From an uncultured Romboutsia sp. (GTDB lineage: Bacteria; Bacillota; Clostridia; Peptostreptococcales; Peptostreptococcaceae), in assembly GCA_937880075.1 (NCBI GenBank), contig CALFLM010000018.1, positions 1 to 33,035 on the forward strand: a stretch of 33,035 nt of DNA. Reading direction: 5' to 3'. A model generated the notes under the pieces. The model made no database searches, was not told the origin of the DNA, and saw only the letters and a list, made by a program, of their open reading frames with translations. Both the position numbers and the translations under genes were made by a program. Shown piece after piece: positions 22,687-32,215 of the stretch (position 1 is its first letter; each line of letters opens with the position of its first letter).

Positions 22687-23502
22687 TTAATTTGATATGA
22701 TAAATGTTGTATTTTCCGGTTTTGATGTCAACGAATTAAATTGTGCTAATGTACCTGACCAAATATATGTAGACTTATTGTTAGGTAATCCAGATTGCCA
22801 CATACACCATTTTTCAAGGTAAGTCAATCTAGAAACAATCTTATTATATTGATCTGCTGTAACTATACCAGCTTTAGAGGCATCAGCAGATCCTTGATTA
22901 ATAGTATTGCCATCATTCAATACTGGTATATTTATACTGCTGTCATTTCCTGTATAATGTGTATATGATAATGTTACAGCACTGGCATTATTTGTATATT
23001 TAAATCCTTGTGTCCATCCTGTGTAAGTATGATTATCAGAACCGTCTACAGTAATGCTATGTATATTATCATAAACATTATCTTTATTTATATATTGGGT
23101 TGAACTAGCACCATTTTCATTTATTAATGATTTAATGTTTGTCTTTGACCAACCAGCGGCATCATGTCGATTATCCCACTTAATCAACATATAATAACCT
23201 TTTCCTGGATCATTTTCTACATACCATAATTGTCCTATAGCATCCTTTCCATTTTTAGATACTTTATCCGCATAACATGATTGTGAAAGTATGAAATCAG
23301 GTATCTTATATAAGTGATCTAAATCAATTACAGTATGATGGCCTGCGATCCAATTCATGTTAGTGATTGCTGTGGTTGTTTCATCAGATGGAATCAATTT
23401 AGCATTTCTATCAAGAAATGTTTCCTTTGCGCCAATTTGTGTATTAGTATTTGAACCATTAGCTAATGTTATATCTGTTCCAGTTACTATTCTTTCTGCC
23501 AT
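22687..23502 (-). CDS. fibre-tip / fibre-associated protein
   Basis: A 271-residue protein rich in Asn, Thr, Ser, Gly and Tyr. Residues 30-110 include WIAGHHTVIDLDHLYKIPDF and GQLWYVENDPGKGYYMLI, which suggest a beta-rich domain. A helix (about 215-235) with a YLEKWCMWQ region precedes the C-terminal motif YIWSGTLAQFNSLTSKPxNTTFIIS, shared with the 16149 protein. It follows the 1603-residue fibre gene (12-nt gap) and precedes a terminator, so it may be a fibre tip, adaptor or chaperone. Confidence 0.75.
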   Translation of the reverse strand: MAERIVTGTDITLANGSNTNTQIGAKETFLDRNAKLIPSDETTTAITNMNWIAGHHTVIDLDHLYKIPDFILSQSCYADKVSKNGKDAIGQLWYVENDPGKGYYMLIKWDNRHDAAGWSKTNIKSLINENGASSTQYINKDNVYDNIHSITVDGSDNHTYTGWTQGFKYTNNASAVTLSYTHYTGNDSSINIPVLNDGNTINQGSADASKAGIVTADQYNKIVSRLTYLEKWCMWQSGLPNNKSTYIWSGTLAQFNSLTSKPENTTFIISN

Positions 23503-23514
23503 TGTTTAATATCT

Positions 23515-26500
23515 TTATGAAATTGTAATTGACATACCTGCTGCACCTACACCAGATCTGTACACATTATATTGTTGTGTATATCCAGCACCATTTGTAT
23601 AGTTAACAGCACCTACCTTAATAAATGATGATGTAATGATTTCTACACCATTTTTCTTAATAGTTGATATGTTACCAAATTCTGCAGGATAAGCCATGAA
23701 GAAACAATGACTAGAATCTGATGTATAATTTATTGTCCAACTTTTTCCTGTTATATCTTTGGTAGTTTTTGTTTTCATTACATCTATTTTCAATCCATCT
23801 GCTTCTGCTTGTGTACACATCCCATAGAATAACAATCTGTAAGTAGCCCAACTAACAGAACAAGATCTATTGTCTTTACCAGATGCTGGTACTATAGATC
23901 CCAAGTGCCTTGTACCATTTGAACTAGATGCATAATCATCTGGATATCCAGAAATAATCAAACCACGCTTAGCTGCATATATTGTTTCATGACAAATTTG
24001 GCTCCAATTACCAGTACCATTACCACTCAATAGTGGAGATGTATAAGTAGAAGAATTGGTATTTACTGCAGGTAAAGTTGTTCCCCATGCACCTTTACAT
24101 TCTTCTGCATTTTTTTGATTATTTATTGTCCATTTCCAAGTACCAGACCATTTGATTTTAAAACCATATTCTACTTTAAGATTAGTAATACTATTTGACT
24201 GGTGTTTAATATTTGCTAATGTATAAGTAGTACTACCATCATTCTTAAATACTTGCCATGAACCAGTTGAAATTTGTATTCCTGCAATCTGTTTGTCACC
24301 TTCCCATATAGAGTCAAGTCTAGCCTTATCTCTTGCTGACATAAGACCTGCCATACCAGAATTATCATTTTCTAATGCACCTGGGATTGCTTGTGGCAAT
24401 ACATATTGGTGCTTAACGGTTGGCCAACTATTTTCTTTATTATTGAATGTTTGTGTTGTATAATGTAATGTATAGCTTACTGGTGTATAAGTAAATGGGT
24501 CTATAGACTTTGTAAAATAAGTACCAGTACCGAAAGTATTGAACTTATCATTTATAGTCTTATATAAATAAGTATAGCTATTTCTGTACATATTATATGT
24601 TACTACAGTTGACCATGACTTATCTTCTTTATTATTTGGATATTGGCTTGGATCATAAGTATTGCCATATACATAAGTATTGTTACTGAAATAACCTACA
24701 CCATTTGTACCAGCAGTATTACCTTGACTAATCCAGAATGCATTCTTTCTATTTGTATCAGAAGTACCAATACCAACTACAAAGTAGCTTGCTTCATCTT
24801 TATTAAACTTACCAGTGCTAACATTTGTGTTTGATGAAACCTTTATTCCTTGTCCTAAACCTACACTATAGTTACCATTAATAGCTGTATTTGTATTATC
24901 ACCTATAAAAGTATGTACTGTTTCTATATAAGTACTTCTTGTATGCAATCTAGTATCATGATTATCATCTGTATAAGAATTGATATTTCCAGATACAACT
25001 TGAACTATTTTTTCTCCAGTTATCTTTTCTGTTCTACCACCTGAATTTACTATTAAACTATCATGCTTACCTACTGTAAAAGATCTTTCATTAGTTATAG
25101 ATTCGGTATGTGCTCCTCCAGTAGTTATATTTACATTGACTTTGTTAGTTACACTAACTTTACCATCTGTTATATTAGTTCTAGTACCACCTACTGCATC
25201 TGTCTTATTACTTGAAGTATATTGATATGTATTTCCTGAAGTAGATGTAGTAGAATTACTTAAATTATGTACATTAACATGGCTTTTTGTTACAACTAAT
25301 CTTTCACCTTCTATTGTATCTGTTATATTACCATGAACATAAGTATAAGAATTTCCGTAAGTATAAATATTATAATTATTACGATTGGTTTTTGTTACAA
25401 TTCCAGTAATATCTTCAGTAAGTGTTCCTTTAGCTATTACAGATTTATTACCAACATTTTCATCATATTTTGTACTTGCATTAATACTTATGTTAGGAGA
25501 AGTTAAATCTCCTGTATTAGTAGAAGTTATATAGAAATTAGTACCTTTATTTCCTTCTTTATCTTTACCTATATAAGTATTTGTAACACCTTTAAAATAT
25601 GTATTTGTACTAGACTTAATGCATAAGTCATTAGTTACATGAATATGGGTTTTGTTTAAGTCTAAATTAGTAATACCAGATGTTATGTTTAAAGAACCTG
25701 TAGTTAAATTAGTACTTTCTGTAACATTTATAGTTGAATTTCCTGTTACGGTTTCATTATTTGTATTAGTTGTCTTATTTGACGTAGTACTATTTTCGTT
25801 TATAGTATTACCTTTTATGGTAGTTGTAACAGAAGTACCACTATGAACAGGTTGACCAATATAAGTATGTCTTCTACCATATACATAAGATACATCAGAA
25901 CTTATATCAACATAAGTACCATCAGTTGCTGTATCACCATGGATACATATTTTAGGAGCAGATAAATATACATTAGTATCAGATCTTTCTGATATAGATT
26001 TACTTACATAAGTTCCTAAAGATTCTCCAATATAGTTATAAGATGACTTATCTACTTTATTAAATACATTATTATAAGCATAAGAAGATTTAAATCCGGT
26101 AACACTAGAAATAAATGTTGAACCATAACCTTCATAAGTAGCACCAGTTGTTCTAGTATCAGAAGTACCATTGAATCTATTTGTAGTATTACCATTTACA
26201 GTAATATTACAAGTATTGTTTTTACCTGTGGTACCTATTGTTTGTGTATAGTTACCTCTTACAACTTCTGTATGGCTTCCATCTACTGTGGTCTTGAAAT
26301 ATCCAGTATTGTGATTGGTAGTATTTGGTCCTTCAATATTTATATCACCATTATGATAGATACCTACAACATTATGACGATTATCTTCTGCTGTACCATT
26401 ACCTATAGTGAACAATGTACCACTATTTTCTGTATCAGATACATTGTACTTACCTTGTGCATGTTCTGATTCATTATTTGCTATAGTATAAGAACCTTCT

Positions 26501-28326
26501 GCATGAGATGCAGTAGCATTAGTTCCTGTTGTACTACCTTGTCCTTCTGCATGAGAAGCTAAACCGTTAGTTGTTGTAACAATACCTTCGGTATGTGACT
26601 GATCTCTACTTGCATTAGTACCATAACCTTCAGCATGGCTATCATGGTTATTAGCTCTTGATTCATGACCTTGAGCTAATGAATATTCACCTTTTGCTAC
26701 TGTTCCTAAACCAATAGCAACACTACCTTTACCATCGGCTTTGCCATAGTTCATAGCAACAGATCCTTCGCCAGAAGCAGTACCATTATTTAATGCGGCA
26801 GAATTTACTCCAGTAGCAGTACTTATATTAGTAGAAATAGAATTTTCTGCTGAAGCGTTACCTTTATTAAGTGAAGCAGAATTTACTCCTGAAGCAGTAC
26901 TATTATTTACGGCAAATGATTGAGTATTAGAAGCAGAACTTGAATTCATAGCTACAGAATTTGTTCCTGAAGCAGAACTTGCATTAGTAGCTAATGATTG
27001 TTGACCAGTAGCATGTCCTTTTATCAAACCCATAGCACCTTGGCCAGTTTCTGCTATAGCACCTTGACCAATAGCTACACTATCTGTTGATTTAGCTGTA
27101 CCTTGTATAGAAACAGAATTTACACCAGAAGCAGTACCATCTAAAGATATAGAATTATTTCCAGAAGCAGTCCCAGTCAATGCAATAGCATTAGACCCAG
27201 AAGCAGTACCTTTTACTGCAACAGAACTATCACCAGAAGCAATCCCAGAAACTAATGCAATACTATTTACACCAGAAGCTAATGTACCCTTTATACCATG
27301 GGCAAATGAATTGACACCACCAGCAGTTGCTTCGGCACCAGAATGGGAATTCTTTCCATTTGCATAAGAACTGTTTTCTGCATGGGCATTTACACCTTTA
27401 GTATAAGAACCATTACCTTCAGCATGAGAATTATCTGCATTACTATGTACATAAGTAAAATTACCTTCTGCATGGGCATTTACAGCAGAAACTGTAGTGG
27501 TATTACCTTCTGCATGTCCGGCATTAGATTGTACTTTGTTTTTATATCCTTCTGCATGTGCATATTTTCCAGATATGGTATTGCCTTGACCTTCTGCGTG
27601 AGAATCATCAGCAGATATAGTATTAGTATGACCTTCTGCATGAGCATGTATGGCATTTATAGTGTTTCCATATCCTTCTGCATGAGATGCTTCCCCATTT
27701 ACTATATTTTGTTTTCCTTCAGAATGTGAAAAATTACCAGTAGCTACATTATGTGTATAGTCATTGAATATTTCTGCATAAGAAGTAGTAGGAAAATAAA
27801 CACCATCTGGAAGTTCTTTATTTTCATCTCGATATTCTTTAGATTTAGTATAACTATCATACCAATGACCAACGCCAGTATAATAAGTACCAAGTAATAA
27901 TGGTGACACTGTATTTTTGTCTAAAGCATAGTCAAGTTCTCTCTTTAAAACTATTCTATCAGCATAATATGTGTTTGCAGCATTTATAGGATCATCAATA
28001 TGCCCAGTAAATGCATATTTTCCAGTTCCTTCATTTGGATCACTACCACAATATGTGACATACCATGGACCCTTTAATGATCCATCTTCATTTTTACCAT
28101 GCCCTTTATTTACATAAGGAACTGAAGTAATAAGACCAACATAAAAATTTGATGAACCACCAGTATTAGATTTACCAAGTTCATAAGTAGATGAAGTTTG
28201 ATTTAATTCCCATAAAAGGTCTGTATATGAATTGCTTAAACTAGCTGCATCAATAGGTTCACGATTAAGACGAGAATTTAAAAAACCCCAAGTCATTTGA
28301 GTGGTTTTTATAGTACTTACTGCCAT
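23515..28326 (-). CDS. long tail fibre with YadA-head-like SHAEG repeats
   Basis: A 1603-residue fibre. Residues 1-190 form the base, with REPIDAASLSNSY near 20 as in the other fibre. Residues about 195-620 hold repeats of 14-16 residues, first SHAEG/HAEGN type, then GTASGxNS(I/V)(A/S) type, then SHAEG again; this is the left-handed beta-roll of YadA-like adhesin heads. TLFTIGNGTAEDNRHN (about 645-660) follows, as in many fibres. About 680-1270 is a Thr/Asn/Ser-rich, triple-beta-helix-like shaft with recurring VxGNxT and SYTYV units. The C-terminal part (about 1370-1603) is a beta domain containing FFMAYPAEFG, likely the receptor end. The gene starts after a terminator and a TATTTTTAAATA box. 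Confidence 0.92.
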   Translation of the reverse strand: MAVSTIKTTQMTWGFLNSRLNREPIDAASLSNSYTDLLWELNQTSSTYELGKSNTGGSSNFYVGLITSVPYVNKGHGKNEDGSLKGPWYVTYCGSDPNEGTGKYAFTGHIDDPINAANTYYADRIVLKRELDYALDKNTVSPLLLGTYYTGVGHWYDSYTKSKEYRDENKELPDGVYFPTTSYAEIFNDYTHNVATGNFSHSEGKQNIVNGEASHAEGYGNTINAIHAHAEGHTNTISADDSHAEGQGNTISGKYAHAEGYKNKVQSNAGHAEGNTTTVSAVNAHAEGNFTYVHSNADNSHAEGNGSYTKGVNAHAENSSYANGKNSHSGAEATAGGVNSFAHGIKGTLASGVNSIALVSGIASGDSSVAVKGTASGSNAIALTGTASGNNSISLDGTASGVNSVSIQGTAKSTDSVAIGQGAIAETGQGAMGLIKGHATGQQSLATNASSASGTNSVAMNSSSASNTQSFAVNNSTASGVNSASLNKGNASAENSISTNISTATGVNSAALNNGTASGEGSVAMNYGKADGKGSVAIGLGTVAKGEYSLAQGHESRANNHDSHAEGYGTNASRDQSHTEGIVTTTNGLASHAEGQGSTTGTNATASHAEGSYTIANNESEHAQGKYNVSDTENSGTLFTIGNGTAEDNRHNVVGIYHNGDINIEGPNTTNHNTGYFKTTVDGSHTEVVRGNYTQTIGTTGKNNTCNITVNGNTTNRFNGTSDTRTTGATYEGYGSTFISSVTGFKSSYAYNNVFNKVDKSSYNYIGESLGTYVSKSISERSDTNVYLSAPKICIHGDTATDGTYVDISSDVSYVYGRRHTYIGQPVHSGTSVTTTIKGNTINENSTTSNKTTNTNNETVTGNSTINVTESTNLTTGSLNITSGITNLDLNKTHIHVTNDLCIKSSTNTYFKGVTNTYIGKDKEGNKGTNFYITSTNTGDLTSPNISINASTKYDENVGNKSVIAKGTLTEDITGIVTKTNRNNYNIYTYGNSYTYVHGNITDTIEGERLVVTKSHVNVHNLSNSTTSTSGNTYQYTSSNKTDAVGGTRTNITDGKVSVTNKVNVNITTGGAHTESITNERSFTVGKHDSLIVNSGGRTEKITGEKIVQVVSGNINSYTDDNHDTRLHTRSTYIETVHTFIGDNTNTAINGNYSVGLGQGIKVSSNTNVSTGKFNKDEASYFVVGIGTSDTNRKNAFWISQGNTAGTNGVGYFSNNTYVYGNTYDPSQYPNNKEDKSWSTVVTYNMYRNSYTYLYKTINDKFNTFGTGTYFTKSIDPFTYTPVSYTLHYTTQTFNNKENSWPTVKHQYVLPQAIPGALENDNSGMAGLMSARDKARLDSIWEGDKQIAGIQISTGSWQVFKNDGSTTYTLANIKHQSNSITNLKVEYGFKIKWSGTWKWTINNQKNAEECKGAWGTTLPAVNTNSSTYTSPLLSGNGTGNWSQICHETIYAAKRGLIISGYPDDYASSSNGTRHLGSIVPASGKDNRSCSVSWATYRLLFYGMCTQAEADGLKIDVMKTKTTKDITGKSWTINYTSDSSHCFFMAYPAEFGNISTIKKNGVEIITSSFIKVGAVNYTNGAGYTQQYNVYRSGVGAAGMSITIS
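26460..27760 (-). repeat. degenerate tandem repeats encoding the SHAEG/TASG beta-roll
   Basis: The DNA shows recurring CCTTCTGCATG-like units at about 42-48 base spacing (plus-strand view), with a middle block of CCAGAAGCAGT-like units. They encode the 14-16 residue adhesin repeats of the 1603-residue fibre. Confidence 0.85.
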
Positions 28327-28364
28327 TATACTTTATAAAATATGCTTTGTAATATTCATTTTGA

Positions 28365-28376
28365 TATTTAAAAATA
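28365..28376 (-). promoter_or_regulatory. candidate late promoter box TATTTTTAAATA
   Basis: On the minus strand this 12-mer lies 38 bases before the start of the 1603-residue fibre gene and overlaps the T tract of the upstream terminator. Same 12-mer as at 11265 and 14379. Confidence 0.35.
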
Positions 28377-28405
28377 AAAATGGGTAGCCATTTAACGGCT
28401 ACCCA
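28374..28405 (-). terminator. intrinsic terminator after the 1250-residue fibre gene
   Basis: A 9-bp stem TGGGTAGCC/GGCTACCCA with a 7-base loop (28381-28405). On the minus strand it is followed by a T-rich tract. It lies 28 bases past the stop of the fibre gene. Confidence 0.85.
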
Positions 28406-28432
28406 ATTTAATATTGTTAAATTCCTATTAAA

Positions 28433-31400
28433 TTATCCAACTATTTGACTCTGTGGATTACCACTTCTATTATATAAATATTGTGTTAATGGTGCGGCTT
28501 CACTAAAGTCATGATCTTCTTGATACGGTGTTTTCTTAATTACAGATAGTCCATATTTTGTAGAAGAATTATCACCAGAGGTTTTGTTTTTGTTGGTAAA
28601 TGCAATTACTCTATATATCATACCACAATTACCAATAGGTCCATGTGTCAAATATGTATACAATGGAGTAGAACCACCTTGTAATGGGCCTTTCATTAAG
28701 TCATTATAATCGGTAATACCGGTATCCAAACCTACAGTACCTAATTTATTTGTATAATATATGTAATTAGATGCTATTGTTGAAGATTTACATAGTCCAT
28801 ACAAACTTGCAGGGAAGGCAACCCATATTGTATTTACTGTAGTATTTATAGTTTGATTATCAATATTATTTATTGACGCATTACTGCTTTGATAATTAGC
28901 CCATGTACTATTATATTGGTTTTTATTTAATCCTTTTACTAAACCATCCCACCCATTATTATAATCTCCTTTATCATGGGCAATTTGTAATTCTTTACAT
29001 GTCTTTTGCGTAGTACCCCAATATATTTTATATCTTCCTCTTATTGATGTTATACCATTACATCTGTATGGTGGTTCATTTGAATTCCATTTTTCTGTTG
29101 GTTTAGTACCAGAAGCACCAATATAAGTTCCTTTTTCTGCCAACTGTTGGAAATACATTTGTGAAGGTTCTGCAAAACTATATGATGTTGTTTTCAATAA
29201 AGTATATGTATCTTCGGTACCAACAATCAATCCAGTTTTAGCAGTATTGTTTGTTAAATTATTGTTATTTAACACATTAGTATATGTTTGTGTTGCCCTA
29301 ACTGCTCCTGCCGGATTGTAGGCAAATGAATCCGTTTTACCACCACCTAATGGTTTTCCTAAACTAAGAGTACCACCTAAATAACCAGAGTATTTTTCAT
29401 TTTCATATTTACCTAAAGATATTGTGCATTGTTTTAATGAACTATTTTGTGTCCTTGAAGATTGATAGCTATTTGGGCATAATTCATAAGTTATTTCTGT
29501 TATTCCTTTTGTATATCCCAACATGTTTCCAAGTATGCTACCATATATTGGATCAACATGTTGTAAGCAATCATAAGCTACTCTTTTTCCTGTAAAGTTT
29601 ATATTGTAATTTACTTTAGTACCAACTTCTACATCAAATGTTGCTCCAGCATTAAAATCTCTATCACCATTGAAATTAACTCTTAATGTAGGTCTGTAAT
29701 ATTCTGGTTGGGTAAGCAACGCCGCCATGATAGTAGTAAAATAAGCTGTAGGTCCTAAACTTGCTACATAAGAATATGACATTGGAGCAACCACTTCACC
29801 ACCAACTATCATACTACCATCATAATACATCTGGCCATTTTTACGGATATCCATAATATTATGACGAGAATTATTTTTTACATATTTACCAGCATCAACT
29901 CCATTTTCTCCAATATATAGTGGATCAGGCCCTTTTGATGTATCTCCTGTTCCTCCATTGCCTATAGTGAAAATTGTTTCGTAACTAGAATCATAAAAAT
30001 ATGTACCAGTGGTTGGATCTGCTTGACCGTCTGGATATCTACCAGGTAAATATCTATTGCCAACTCTTGCAAATTCATTAGGAATCTTATTAGTATCATT
30101 GTTTTCTACTAAGAAACCATTAGCAGAATAATATGATCTGTTGTATGTGCCATGTCCTACTTCTGTCTTATTCTTAGATACTGTATAGAAACCATCAGTA
30201 AAAGAGTAAGATCCTCTTGATATACTACCAACACCCCCAGAATGTGAGAATTCACCATAAGATGATGTATTGTTTCCTTCTGATATAGAACCTATACCAT
30301 TAGCATAAGTTGATACACCAAAAGATGAAGAGAAATTAGATTGTGCTGTTGTCTTGTTTCCACTAGCAAATGATCCTTCTCCGTTAGCATAAGTTGACAC
30401 ACCTTGAGAATGTGATGATACTCCATTAGCATAAGTACCATTACCTTCGGCATGAGCACTTAAACCACCAGCATAATTTGAAACACCTTCTGTATGTGAT
30501 GATTGACCTATAGCTTTAGTACGTTCACCTTCAGCATGAGATGAAGTAGATTCTGCTATTGTATTGTTGCCTTCAGCATGAGAATACTGTCCATTTGCAT
30601 AAGTAACATTACCTTCGGCATGTGATCCAGATCCAGAAGCATAAGTACCAACACCTTCAGCATGAGCATATTCTGCTGTTGTATAAGAGCCATTACCCTC
30701 AGCATGACCAGCTATTGCATTCGAAGTAACATAAGTTTTATAACCTTCAGCATGGCTATAGTTAGAATTAGCTCTACCATATCCACCTTCGGCATGAGAT
30801 GCAATATTGTAAGCTGATGTATAAGTACCTTCTGCATGTGTACTTGTTCCAGCCGACATTGTTCTGCTACCTTCAGCATGGGCATAAGTACCTTTAGCAT
30901 AAGAGAAATTACCTTCAGCATGACTGTATTCATAAGCATTAGTTTCAATGCCTTCTGCATGTCCTCCAGTACCAGTTGTAACAGTATTTTTACCTTCTAC
31001 ATGGGAAAATGAACCCATTGCTTTACCACTACCTTCAGCATGTGCATAATTAGCAGTTTCTGTTATCTGGGCATTGTTTTCTGCATGAGAATATGTACCT
31101 AATACTGTAGATTTATTTTCTGCATGAGAATGAGATCCCAAATCAGTATTTGTAGCTGAACCTGTAATAGAAGATCCTTCTGTATGAGAATATTTACCAT
31201 AAGATTTAGATTCTTTACCTTCAGCATGAGCACCTTGCCCATTAGATATAGAACCTTCACCTTCAGCAACAGAATAATTACCATTAGATATCGTTTTACT
31301 ACCAGTTGCAAATGCACCAATACCATAAGATGATGTATTTGTACCAGTAGCAAAACCAGCCTTGGCATAAGTTGATTTTCCTATGGCTATACCATTTTCA

Positions 31401-32185
31401 AAAGCAACAGAATCAGCACCATGTACAAATGCATTATTTCCAAGTGCTTTGGAATTAGATCCACCAACATGGGACGACGCTGCAGATATTGCTTGGTTTG
31501 AATGACCTTCAATATGTGAATAACTTGAATTTATTGCTGAATTTGATTCACCTTCTACATGTGAATATGAAGCATTATTAGAAGAATTATTGTTTGCTCC
31601 TTCTACATGACTAAAATCACTACCACCAGTATTCTTATATCCTTCTATATGGGTAAAAGATCCAGATAAAATATTTGACTTACCCTCAATATGGGACATT
31701 ATTGGTGATTCACCTTTAAGATTATTTGTTATCTTGTAAGTGTTATAATCATTGAATATTTCATTATAAGCTAATGAACCTCTATCCTCTGTTGCATCTG
31801 GCCATTTACCAACACCAGTATATGAAGTACCTAATTGCTTCTTCTTTACAAATTCTCTCTGTAGGAAAGTATTAGTATAAGTAGCAGTCATGATTCTATC
31901 AGCATAATAAGAAACATCACTATTACCCTCATTCTTTATTAAGAAAGGAGTATAATAATCTGATTTCTTTTCTCCTTCTGGTATTATCTCAGGACCTTGA
32001 GTTACAACAATTTGACCCTTGTATATAGATGAAGTACTAGACTTCATTTCTTCTTTCAGAGAATCATAATTTAAAGGAAGAGAAGATTCATCTAATGGTT
32101 GCTTTGTGTTTCTTCTCATTGAGAATGCAACATCTACAACTCTTCCTTTTGTATCATATACTTGAGATGGAATTTTATTACCCAT
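28433..32185 (-). CDS. long tail fibre with YadA-head-like SHAEG repeats (second)
   Basis: A 1250-residue fibre. Residues 1-160 resemble the base of the 23515 fibre (KQPLDESSLPLNYDSL near 30; LGTSYTGVGKWPD near 117). Residues about 165-665 carry roughly 30 repeats of SHAEG/AHAEGxGTYA type, a YadA-head-like beta-roll. TIFTIGNG and SRHNIMDIRKNG (about 727-775) match the module after the repeats in the other fibre. The rest is beta-rich with an NTIWVAFPASLYGL motif near 1125, again paralleling the other fibre's C-terminus. The two fibres are therefore paralogs with different shafts. A TATAAATA sequence precedes the start by about 10 bases. Confidence 0.92.
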   Translation of the reverse strand: MGNKIPSQVYDTKGRVVDVAFSMRRNTKQPLDESSLPLNYDSLKEEMKSSTSSIYKGQIVVTQGPEIIPEGEKKSDYYTPFLIKNEGNSDVSYYADRIMTATYTNTFLQREFVKKKQLGTSYTGVGKWPDATEDRGSLAYNEIFNDYNTYKITNNLKGESPIMSHIEGKSNILSGSFTHIEGYKNTGGSDFSHVEGANNNSSNNASYSHVEGESNSAINSSYSHIEGHSNQAISAASSHVGGSNSKALGNNAFVHGADSVAFENGIAIGKSTYAKAGFATGTNTSSYGIGAFATGSKTISNGNYSVAEGEGSISNGQGAHAEGKESKSYGKYSHTEGSSITGSATNTDLGSHSHAENKSTVLGTYSHAENNAQITETANYAHAEGSGKAMGSFSHVEGKNTVTTGTGGHAEGIETNAYEYSHAEGNFSYAKGTYAHAEGSRTMSAGTSTHAEGTYTSAYNIASHAEGGYGRANSNYSHAEGYKTYVTSNAIAGHAEGNGSYTTAEYAHAEGVGTYASGSGSHAEGNVTYANGQYSHAEGNNTIAESTSSHAEGERTKAIGQSSHTEGVSNYAGGLSAHAEGNGTYANGVSSHSQGVSTYANGEGSFASGNKTTAQSNFSSSFGVSTYANGIGSISEGNNTSSYGEFSHSGGVGSISRGSYSFTDGFYTVSKNKTEVGHGTYNRSYYSANGFLVENNDTNKIPNEFARVGNRYLPGRYPDGQADPTTGTYFYDSSYETIFTIGNGGTGDTSKGPDPLYIGENGVDAGKYVKNNSRHNIMDIRKNGQMYYDGSMIVGGEVVAPMSYSYVASLGPTAYFTTIMAALLTQPEYYRPTLRVNFNGDRDFNAGATFDVEVGTKVNYNINFTGKRVAYDCLQHVDPIYGSILGNMLGYTKGITEITYELCPNSYQSSRTQNSSLKQCTISLGKYENEKYSGYLGGTLSLGKPLGGGKTDSFAYNPAGAVRATQTYTNVLNNNNLTNNTAKTGLIVGTEDTYTLLKTTSYSFAEPSQMYFQQLAEKGTYIGASGTKPTEKWNSNEPPYRCNGITSIRGRYKIYWGTTQKTCKELQIAHDKGDYNNGWDGLVKGLNKNQYNSTWANYQSSNASINNIDNQTINTTVNTIWVAFPASLYGLCKSSTIASNYIYYTNKLGTVGLDTGITDYNDLMKGPLQGGSTPLYTYLTHGPIGNCGMIYRVIAFTNKNKTSGDNSSTKYGLSVIKKTPYQEDHDFSEAAPLTQYLYNRSGNPQSQIVG
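30200..31700 (-). repeat. degenerate tandem repeats encoding the SHAEG beta-roll
   Basis: Recurrent CCTTCAGCATGAG/CCTTCTGCATGTG units (plus-strand view) at about 42-51 base spacing encode the adhesin-head repeats of the 1250-residue fibre and share near-identical units with the 26460-27760 array, giving scope for recombination. Confidence 0.85.
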
Positions 32186-32215
32186 TTTGTTGGCTATTTA
32201 TATATTACGATTTAG

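Noticed and set aside
27343..27729. Plus-strand ORF with Cys/Met-rich repeats opposite the fibre repeats
   Set aside because: A shadow of the repeat array in the 1603-residue fibre gene with no start context.
30712..31368. Minus-strand ORFs with repeated MLKV/LMLK units inside the 1250-residue fibre gene
   Set aside because: Their periodicity is the out-of-frame reading of the SHAEG repeats; the in-frame fibre explains the DNA.
26460..31700. The regularly spaced repeats as CRISPR arrays
   Set aside because: Spacing is regular, but repeats and spacers are both coding, degenerate and in frame with adhesin-type protein repeats.
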